Shown: positions 38,130 to 47,800 of the stretch, in pieces
How positions within the stretch are numbered: position 1 is the stretch's first letter
How the letters are laid out: every line of letters starts with the position of its first letter
Assembly: GCA_946965045.2 (NCBI GenBank)
Contig: OX337241.1
Span: 992,001 to 1,056,000 of the forward strand
Length of the DNA stretch: 64,000 bases
Origin: Epithemia pelagica
Lineage: Eukaryota > Bacillariophyta > Bacillariophyceae > Surirellales > Surirellaceae
Direction of reading: 5' to 3'
Made by a program: the position numbers and the translations under genes
Notes under the pieces: generated by a model
The model's database searches: none
What the model was told of the DNA's origin: nothing
What the model saw: only the letters and a program-made list of their open reading frames with translations

Positions 38130-40808
38130 ATGATGAAGAACCGACTTTTGCGGCACCGTTCGTCCTCGTTGTCGTTGTCGTTGTGGATCCGATCCTCGGA
38201 ACCACCAAGGTCATTTTCGTATTCCTGGAATGTGTTCTCCAGCCAAGGATTCTCCTCGTCCAGTCATGCGATTGTTCCTCCATCACGGATGCAGGACCAT
38301 GACGACAACGGGTGGCATCCCATTCTTCCTGCAGAGGATCCGGCGTCTCGTCCCTGGACCACATCATCACCAAGACGTCCACAATCTCCACCACCTCATC
38401 CAAAACAACAACAACAACAACGTCGACGACCTCGTCATGGTTGGGGACGATTGGTGGCCACGGCCGTGGAGGACCAGACACGAACACGGTTGACGACTGT
38501 GGCACACCAGTCTCCGGTTCGTCTCATTCCCTTGCGATCGACCAAGATTCAACGCGAGTCGCCTCTTAGTGCGGTGGCCTACGTGTCCAATTATGGTGGA
38601 GGGATGCTGGCCGGCGATGTCTACGACCATGACATTTGTGTGAATCCACACGCTCGTCTCGGTCTCTTGACGCAAGGACATGGGCGCATTTATCCACCAC
38701 CATCATCGGCCTCGTCCCACGATCCTCAACAACACCAACAACAACACGTGGCACAAGTGAACCTCACGGCACGAGTCCACGCCCATTCGCTCTTGGTCAT
38801 GGCTCCCGATCCCCTGACCCCCTATGCTCAGTCCTGTTACCGACAAGTCCATCGCATCGTCCTGCATCCCACGGCGTCGCTGTGTGCCGTGGATTGGATT
38901 GCCTCGGGTCGCACGGCCAATGGCGAACACTGGCAACAGGACCAGTTGGAAACCTCTACCCAACTCAGCCTTGTCGTGGAAAAAGACACTCCTCGACCCG
39001 AAACCGACAACAACAACGACGAGCGACGACCGTCGCCCGCCCAAGAAGAACGGCCCCTGTTGGTGGATGCACTGACCCTCCAGGGGCCCTCTCATTTCAA
39101 TCCTCATGGTTTGTGTCAGCCGTGGGGTGGTGACGACCATTGGCACTGCCATGCCTACGTGACCCTGTACTTGTATGGACCCTTGGTCCAACCCGTTGTC
39201 CACCAGTGTCAAACCCTGGCCACGCAATTGCTGTCGCCCTACACTCGCATTCGACAATATTACCACCAACAAGAGAATGAGAATGCACCAAGCAGGCACT
39301 TTGTTTCCCCCATCACCACTACCCAGTACCCCGTGTGGATGAGTGTGCAGCACATTGACACCTCCACGCATCCACCCATGCCGATTCTTCATAGCAACCA
39401 CCACGACGGCGTGACCGACTCGTCGTCGTCGTCCCTCGTGTCCGTGGTACGAATGGTCGCGCAATCCAATCACGACGTCTATCGCGTGTTGCAAGCCTGT
39501 CTCCAACCCTTGAGTCAACCACTACCCAACCATTCTACCACAACCACAACCACAACAACACCCCTCTTTGCCTGGAACTTTTACCAAGATCGGATTCATA
39601 CGGCCTCCGATGCGGCCCTCACCAACACTGCCGCACTTGCAACGCCCACGACCCAACCGGGTGGTTTCAACCAACCCTCGGTGACTCCACATCCAACGGC
39701 GACAACAACCATAACACCCAAACCCCATACCAACACGGCAGCCATGACACAGAATCCATCCTCCCACAGGCACCAGGACGCTCCTCCCATGGTTGCGGCA
39801 TCATCATTATCATTGTCATCTTCTCCCAGTTGGGCCCTCTTGCTCCTGGCCGACTCGTGTCTTCCCACGGGAAGTTTTGCCCATTCGTCGGGATTGGAGG
39901 CGGCCTCTCAATTGGGTTTGTTGACGTCGACGACGACGACCAATCCTACTACTACTACTACGACTACGAATCCTCGACCGAACACTCCCATTCAATCCTT
40001 TGTCAACACGACGGTTCATTCGGTCGTTCAACAATGCGGCCCCGTGGTGAGTCAGGTCCATGGACTCTGTACCCAGGCCCTTGCAAACACGAACAACAAG
40101 AACAACAAGAACCAACACGATACGCAGGCTGCGAACCACTCGGATCCATCCATCACTGCTGCTGATGCTGTGGTACAACCCTTGATTCGTGATATTTTGG
40201 AGTGGAATGAACGACTTCATTTCGCCTTGGTATCCAATGGACCAGCCTGTTTGGCCTCTTTGGATCAAGGACGAAGTTTATTGCGGGTGGCCCTGCAATG
40301 GGTGGAACACAAACACCAAGGCGACGAATCATCCGCTCTACAACATGGAGCAACCAATCTGCGACGTGCCCTTCTCCAGGCCTTGGCGTCGTCGTCATCA
40401 TCTCCACAACAACAACCACAGCATTCGAGTACGAGTAGTAGTAGTGCTGGCGGAACGCTTCATTGGGCAACGGTCCTGGGCGTCACGGCCGCCTTCCTGG
40501 GGTTGGACCGGACCCAAACGGGGTCGCTCCTCGGATATTGTGTGGCTCGGGATGTGGTGTCGGCCGCCGTACGATTAAATCTGGTGGGTCCCTTGGCCAG
40601 TGTCACGGTCCTGGCACAAGCCCATTCCGTGGCCCTGGAACAGGCGTGGACGTCGATTCCACCATTGCTGGAGGAAAAGAAGGACGAGGAGGATGGAACC
40701 ACCAGCACACTCTGGACCAAACCCTTCCTCTTGGCCAGTTGCGCTCCCGTATTGGACACGATTCAGCCATGTCACAAGGAACTGGCCGTCCGACTCTTTC
40801 GATCCTAA
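38130..40808 (+). CDS. Urease accessory protein fusion, UreD-UreF
   Basis: One open frame of 892 codons joins two urease maturation factors that are usually separate. Residues about 110-470 match UreD/UreH (SAVAYVSNYGGGMLAGD near 155, then LTQGHGRIYP, and VMAPDPLTPYAQSCYRQ). Residues about 565-890 match UreF (LLLADSCLPTGSFAHSSGLE near 570, and DRTQTGSLLGYCVARDVVSA towards the end). UreD and UreF act with UreG to load nickel into apo-urease, so a fusion of direct partners makes biochemical sense. They are linked by roughly 95 residues of Thr/Pro/His-rich low-complexity sequence, and further inserts lie inside both domains. An N-terminal Ser/Arg-rich extension could be a targeting peptide or unstructured. 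No intron seen. Urease and UreG are not in the window. Confidence 0.88.
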   Translation: MMKNRLLRHRSSSLSLSLWIRSSEPPRSFSYSWNVFSSQGFSSSSHAIVPPSRMQDHDDNGWHPILPAEDPASRPWTTSSPRRPQSPPPHPKQQQQQRRRPRHGWGRLVATAVEDQTRTRLTTVAHQSPVRLIPLRSTKIQRESPLSAVAYVSNYGGGMLAGDVYDHDICVNPHARLGLLTQGHGRIYPPPSSASSHDPQQHQQQHVAQVNLTARVHAHSLLVMAPDPLTPYAQSCYRQVHRIVLHPTASLCAVDWIASGRTANGEHWQQDQLETSTQLSLVVEKDTPRPETDNNNDERRPSPAQEERPLLVDALTLQGPSHFNPHGLCQPWGGDDHWHCHAYVTLYLYGPLVQPVVHQCQTLATQLLSPYTRIRQYYHQQENENAPSRHFVSPITTTQYPVWMSVQHIDTSTHPPMPILHSNHHDGVTDSSSSSLVSVVRMVAQSNHDVYRVLQACLQPLSQPLPNHSTTTTTTTTPLFAWNFYQDRIHTASDAALTNTAALATPTTQPGGFNQPSVTPHPTATTTITPKPHTNTAAMTQNPSSHRHQDAPPMVAASSLSLSSSPSWALLLLADSCLPTGSFAHSSGLEAASQLGLLTSTTTTNPTTTTTTTNPRPNTPIQSFVNTTVHSVVQQCGPVVSQVHGLCTQALANTNNKNNKNQHDTQAANHSDPSITAADAVVQPLIRDILEWNERLHFALVSNGPACLASLDQGRSLLRVALQWVEHKHQGDESSALQHGATNLRRALLQALASSSSSPQQQPQHSSTSSSSAGGTLHWATVLGVTAAFLGLDRTQTGSLLGYCVARDVVSAAVRLNLVGPLASVTVLAQAHSVALEQAWTSIPPLLEEKKDEEDGTTSTLWTKPFLLASCAPVLDTIQPCHKELAVRLFRS

Positions 40809-41231
40809 GGATGATGAGAGGATGGATTGTCGTGTGTGGGAGGAGACACGGAATGAGAACTTGTGTTACAGGACGGTCGAAACATTTCGTGCGCTCTCCT
40901 GTCGTATCTCAAGTGGTGCCCAGAAGAGGGTTGTACTGCTGTTCCTCAAGCTCTCCTAATAACTCTAGAATGTTCTGGTTTCATCCAAAAAACATTCAAG
41001 AAAAAGGGACACCGTGCGGGGACACCATCCGATACATTGCACTCCGCGTTTTCCCCTTTGCACTATACCTCCAGTCGCTGTTGAGGTATCAATGGAGTTG
41101 TGTAGGTATCCTTTTGTATGCATTGCGTGTCCACAATCATGATCACAACCTCCACTGTTGTCGATTCGTCCGCCGTTTGTGCCATCACAATTGAAACGAT
41201 TCTTTTTTCTTGCCCGATATTCCCACCAGCA
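40809..41231. other. Spacer before the second copia element
   Basis: 3' region of the UreD-UreF gene. The last 40 bases before the copia insertion have a T-rich stretch followed by CACCAG, which could be an intron acceptor for the open stretch at 50306-50455. Confidence 0.4.
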
Positions 41232-41236
41232 CCCAC
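41232..41236 (+). repeat. Target-site duplication of the second copia element (CCCAC)
   Basis: CCCAC directly precedes the 5' LTR and recurs at 50301-50305 after the 3' LTR, the usual 5-bp size for copia integration. Confidence 0.9.
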
Positions 41237-41615
41237 AGTCGCGGTTAATCAGTGTGACGGACAGGCGATATGGCAGTCACGATTTGAATCTGTGAGACAT
41301 AGAATCGTGTCCCCACTATGTATCCAAGAGCAATGCCTTACTACCAGAGAAGGCATTGCCCGTCGCATAGTAACCAAGCTCTAGCCATTGGCATCAATGG
41401 TTCCAAACTAACCTCCATGAGTAAATGAGGAATTGATTCCTCGTGAGGAATCAAATGAGGAATCGAATGTAGTTCCTAAACCTAGAGCTCGCAGTATCAA
41501 CAAACAGAAAGTTGTGAAACAACTTCTCTAGTATATTGTCGTGGAGACTTGATCACCTCCACGCCAATATAGGTACTGCCCCTAGCTACTACAGAGTATC
41601 CTGTGTACTTTGACT
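41237..41615 (+). repeat. 5' LTR of the second copia element
   Basis: 379 bp, identical to 49922-50300. Contains an internal ATGAGGAAT repeat cluster around 41424-41466 that could fold into a hairpin (GAATTGATTCCTCGTGAGGAATC). Confidence 0.93.
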
Positions 41616-41897
41616 GGTTATTACGCCCTTTACTGCCTTACCCGCTCACGCATCCTTTGCCTCTAAGCTCTTGCTTATCCGTTCGAACCCTCTCGCCGCC
41701 TGAATCTCCCCTCCGGCCGCCCCCTCCCTTGCAAGCTGTCGTCCTCCCCACGTGAAGACGACTCTCCCCGTTCCCTAGGAAGCTTCACCTTGCTCCCCAT
41801 CGAAGAGGAAATCCAATTCCTCTCGGACAGTGAAGAAGAAACCACCAGCGATCCATCCGCTGAGCCAAGTGCCGACGACTCCTCCACCCAAGGAACC

Positions 41898-44800
41898 ATG
41901 CCTCCCACTGCTCCTCCAGCCCCTGCACCAACCGAACGCGTCCCGTTCAAGCCTCCAAGCCCTCGAATGGGCGGTTTAGTCCAACTCGATGAGTATAAAT
42001 GGGCTGCCTGGACTGGTGGCAAGCCCCTAGCGAATTGGAAAGGCCTGGATCCAGCCGCATTCAATGGAACCACCCCCTTTCCCCGCACCCCTCACCAACG
42101 TCGTTTCGGCAAGGACATCACGGGTTTCGAAACCCGCTGTGGTGGATTGTCGAATCGTTTCCGCCAAGGAGACAACCTCCACAAGTTCATGAAGCGTCTC
42201 GACGAGACACTCATTCTCCGCGGCATGGACACCATTGCCTACATGCCTGACCCCGCTGACAACACCCGCATGCGCCATATTGTGAAGGAGCACACTCGCT
42301 TCACCCTGCGCCATGTCCAACAGAACGCCGCGGCCCATTGCCAACAGTTTGACACATATGACGCCGAAAACGACACGGCCGCTCGTCTGTGCCTTTTGGA
42401 GTCCGTCGACCTCAAGCTCCGCCAGCGAATTGAAACCAAGACCTCTTCCAACGACTCGTTCTGCCTTACCTGGATGACTTTCATCAGCATTCTTCAGTCT
42501 GATTCAGTCACCAAGTATGACAAACTCGCCGCCAAGATCGCCTCCAGGACCCCATTCATGTACGCCGGCCAAAACATCACGGAAATGGCGGCCGACATGA
42601 AAGCAGATTGCAAAGACTTGTTTGCCTCCGGATTTTACAAACAAACCTTGACCCTTGGCATCTTAGAAGCGTTCTCTCTTGCGAATGGAGACAGCCTCTA
42701 CAACCTTGGATTGTTGAGTCTCCAACCGCTCATCCAAGCCAAGATTCTTGAAGTCCGTTACAAATCGGACCAGGACCAACAAGCCGATCTCGAAGCCGCC
42801 GAATTGTCATTCAAAGACATCTGCGACAAGGCCGACTCCTTGTACTCTGATGCAATCAACCGTGGCTCCTGGCCACCGTCGAGCAACAACAAAGATACAA
42901 AGGTTCCTCCCGAAGTCTTCGGCAAACTCACTGAAGTTCAAGCAATGGCCCTTCGGCAGCACATGGGTGGTGCTTTCACAAAAGGAGCCTGTCTGATTTG
43001 TGGCGCCCAAGATCACTGGGCCAAAGATTGCCCCCAGCGTTCCTCCAAGCAGAACTCCGGGCAAAACTCCAACCGTCGCTCCAACTCCCAATCCAACTCC
43101 CAGCAACGATCCAACCGTGGTGGCCGTGATGGAAGAGGCAACCAAGGCGGACGAAATGCTCGCAACAACAACAACCGCAGCAACAACAGCTCCTCATCCA
43201 CGAACTGGAAGAAAATCGCACCCACCGGTGACCAACCAACCCAAAAACAGAGCGATGGCAAAACATACAACTGGTGTGGTATCTGCGAACGTTGGACGCC
43301 CACCCACACCACCGACACCCACAATGGCCCCGTTCCCAACAGGCGCCGCAACAACAACAACAATCGAAACAACCGCCAAGCCCAAGCCCACACCCTGGCC
43401 GTCGACTTTGACCCCTCCGCCTGGGCTGCGGTCATCGACATGGACGAGCTCGTTTGCGTCGAATGCAGCGACCAAGTCGAAACCGAAAACGCGACCGCGT
43501 CTGCTCCTCCCGCAAACGACGAAAACTCCTCCAACTCCATCCCTGACTCCTTCTGGGATGAGTTTTCCCCCACCGACAAAGAAGATGATGATGACGCCGT
43601 CTCCCTTTCCTCATCCTCCAAACCTCCAAGCACCAACTCATCCCCAAGTGAAGACGCTCCCCTGTGGATTGCTGCTGATGATTGTTTTGGTGATGGCTCC
43701 GACACCGTTGATTGTTACCTTGGTCTTGATGATGACTCCAGTGACGATGGCAAACCCTTCGCCAATGATGGAGACAAGAACGACAACGAACACCATGAAC
43801 AAACCTCTGTTGCTTCCTCCACACGAAGCATCCTCCTACCTCCAACTCCAGGCAACATTGACGCCCTGGACATCGACATGTCCACTTTGTCCCTGTCCAC
43901 TGCTCCTCATGGCCGTTCTCCCCGTCGTACCCACCAAGCAAACACCACCAACGATTCATCCGTCACCTCCGTCCCCACTCGCGTGGACCATACCCCCACG
44001 TCGACCGATCACCGACGCGAAGCCACTTTCGAAGCTGCCTTCCGTCACATCCCCACTACACCGCACCCCACCGCGTCGTACACCCGCCCCTTCGTTCCCT
44101 TTAGTCGTCCCTTCGGCCATCCATCGGCCATGACTTTAGACTTCGACTATGGCAGTCTTCCCCTGGAATGCATCAACTTTCCATTCCTAGGGGAAGACAT
44201 CGCTCCAATTAACCCCGACGACGCCGTCCCCCCTGACCACCATCATGTTGATACCTCCTCCTCCTTCGACGAATACACCGTCGACAGCGGTGTCAGCTCC
44301 ACCACGGCCACTACGGCCAACGAAACCGCCGTCACGACCGCCACCGAAGTGTCGTTGCCCGTCCCCTCTCCCTCGGCCATGATCATCTCCCCTCCTCCGG
44401 CCGATGACAACACCGTCGATGGAGATGACGACGATGTTGATGGCAACGACGCCGACGATGGAAATGATGAAGATGACGACGACACCATCGACGATGACGA
44501 CTCCCATGGTCCTCCTCCCGACGACGACCACAACCCAAACCACGATGCCGATCGTGATGATGACTCCAATGGTGCACCAACCTCCCAGACCACCACAGAT
44601 ACTCCATCTGATGCTGCTGTTACCAGCAACAACAGTGGGGAACCAACCGAATCTTCGAATCCACCTTCGACTGACGACGACTCATCCTACGATCTTTTGG
44701 CTTCTGACACCGACGAAGCCACTGGTTCTACACCAGCCGAAAATTTGGATTCATCTACTGTATCTGTTATAAGTAGTATTAGTGTGACCACTGACTCTGC

Positions 44801-47800
44801 TAACATCAGTACTCCCCAAGACCGAACCCCCCTACGTGCACCACTGGCCCGCCCTCCTACTCCGTTCAACCGCCATCTTGACGCGTGGCGAACAGCTGTT
44901 GCAGCGCCAGCCGAGCCAACCACCCCTCGCACGAATGCCCTTGGTCTTTACTCGCCGGTCGAGCCAACTGCTGTGCCATCTTCACCTCCGCCTCACACGA
45001 CCCGTCCCCGTCGTACCTTCGACACCGACGATCCTGCAGTCCGCATCCAATGCATGGAACGAGCCGTCGCCCGACTCATCCACGTGCACATGGCCATCAA
45101 CAAGGAAGAAGACCTTTCCCAGCTCTCTCCTCTCCGAGACCAACTCGAGCAAGCCCGAACAAGTGTCCGCTTCCATCTCGAGACTCTCCGCCATGATGAA
45201 TCCGTCCCCAACTCCAGGCTCGGTGCCCTCGATCCTCCTTTGAGCATCCAGTACACCTTCGCTTGGGAAATGGCCACCAATCCCCACTACACGGCCACCC
45301 AAATGCAGTGTGAAAACACGTGCATCCCAGATCCACCCCCGAGCAAACGCATTAAGTTCGAACCTCATGCCAACTTCGCATGTGTTCGACCAACCAACCA
45401 AACAAACAAACAACCACCGTCGAGGCGTCCCCCTGTCTCCCGACCACGATATCCTCGGAATCGGCACCAAGATCCCTTGGCCTCCCAATTCAGTTTGATT
45501 GTTTCGTTTTCTGCTCTTATCGTGGCTTCCCTTTCATGGCTCCAACCAACCGTCTTTTTCCACCATCTGTGGTACTATGGCTGCTGTATCCCCTTGACCC
45601 TCTCGTGGATTGGTGAATTTCTCCTCACCCATCGGCTCCTTCCCCGCTCCAAACACCATCTCCGTCCTCGCCGGCACCCTTGGGCACACCCAATGATGAG
45701 CCATGCTTCATCACGTGCATGCTCTTCTCTGGCCGAATGGTTTGTTGCGTCGTTTCGTACATGGTGGATCCACCACTACCCCAACCTCTGCTCCACACCA
45801 GAGGGAGAGAGTCCACCAAACAATGGTGCTCCACAGAGGGCACGCCATCCAAACCGTTCCAATCGACACCGACGACGCCAACGACGAGGCAACCAGCAGC
45901 ACACCCATGGACCATCCCACCAAGACTCCATCTCCGAACCTCAACTTTGCGCCCTCATTAACCAACTCGGAGAAAGTGAAGCCTTGAAAATGGCCCTCCA
46001 AGCTCCAGCCAAATTCAGATCCGCCATGGAAAACCAAAACTCATCCAGTTTCCCCATCATCTGGGACTCTGGAGCGAGTATTGCTGTGTCAAACACCAAG
46101 TCCGATTTTGTTGGATCGATCCGAAAAGTACGACCAGACCTGCAACTCAAAGGTGTTGCCCAAGGCGTCCCAATCAACGGACTCGGTACCGTCCACTGGT
46201 CCGTCATGGACACCAGAGGCAATCTCCGCACCCTCAAACTCTTGGCCTTGTTCATCCCATCGGCCAATTGTAGATTGTTGAGCACAACACATCTCCTCCA
46301 ACAATACCCCGGAGAAACCATCACCCTTCAAGACTGCGGATTGACTCTCAGCGGGATACAAGACGACTCTACTCGGACCCCGGTCTTTGCAACCATCAAT
46401 CCGACCAACAACCTTCCCACCTGCTATGGCTATGGAAAAGATGGAATCCACCGATCCATCCGAGCACTCGTGACCACTGTCACCGTCGTCCACGAACGAA
46501 ACTTGAACTTGACCGAACCACAGAAGGAATGGCTTCGGTGGCACCAACGACTTTGCCACATGAACTTTCGAACCATCCAATTCCTTTTTAAATCCGGTGT
46601 ATTGTCACGTTCTGCGTCAAACCGTCAGTTGCACACAGCCATCTGCAAACTACGGAGTCCGCCCATGTGTGCCGCCTGTCAATACGGCAAGCAACGACAA
46701 CGGTCAACACCAGGACAAACAGTCACCAAAGTTCTCGACCGTGACGGTGCCCTCAAAAACAACGACCTGTTTCCGGGCCAAAGTGTGTCGGTGGACCACT
46801 TTATTTGCTCCACGAAAGGTAGATTGTTTACGTCGAAAGGAAAGACAAAAGATGAGAAAATGTTTTGCGGAGGATGCATCTTTGTTGATCACGCCAGCGG
46901 CCACATCGATGTGGTCTTTCAGGCGCATCTCAACACTCACGAGACTTTGAATGCCAAACTCACCTTCGAGCAACGTTGCAAGGATGTGGGTGTCGTTCCC
47001 CAACGATACCACACTGACAACGGCAGCTGTTTCACTGCACAAGACTACACCAGGCAACTCGAAACCTTTGCCCAGATTCGGTCCTACGCTGGAGTAGGCG
47101 CCCATCACCAGAATGGCGTCGCCGAACGAGCCATCCAAACCATCATGTCGATGGCTCGGACGATGATGCTCCACGCCAGCATCCACTGGCCTGAGACAGC
47201 GGATCCCACCCTCTGGCCCATGGCGGTCTCCCACGCCGTCTTTGTCTTCAACCACGTTCCCAATCCGTCCACTGGCGTCTCACCCCACGATATCTTTTCA
47301 AGAACGAGATGGCCACAAAAACGGCTACACGATCTTCATGTCTGGGGAGCACCCGTGTACGTCCTGGAAAAACGGATTGCAGACGGTAAGAAACTGCCAA
47401 GATGGCAACCAAGATCACAACGAGGGATGAACATGGGACTTTTTCCCAACCATGCCACCACAGCACCACTCGTTTTGAATCTTTCCACGGGCGCCATCAC
47501 ACCGCAGTACCATGTCGTTTTCGACGATTGGTTTGCAACGGTGCCGACTCCAGCCGACCACAACAACACAGAAGACATCTCCAGACTTGACAGTGTCTTT
47601 GGCGACATGACCAATCATCTGCACTCACCGGGGTACGACAACGATGACTGTGTGGACGACGCTGTCACCAGTGCACCACTTGCTGCTGTCAACCATCGTT
47701 CTGAAGACAATATTTTTACGTCTATGGAACGAACTGTTCCGTCTGTCCCTCTTTCTGTTGACACGCCAGCCGTCTCTGTCCCCAGAACTCCCCCAGCCAC

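Noticed and set aside
41243-41384. Identical ORFs near 41.3 kb and 50.0 kb as duplicated small genes
   Set aside because: They lie in the two LTRs of the second copia element and exist only because the LTRs are identical.
41671-41700. GTTCGAACCC near the copia leader as a tRNA T-loop
   Set aside because: No acceptor, D or anticodon stems can be formed around it. I found no convincing tRNA or rRNA gene by eye, though a covariance search would be needed to be sure.
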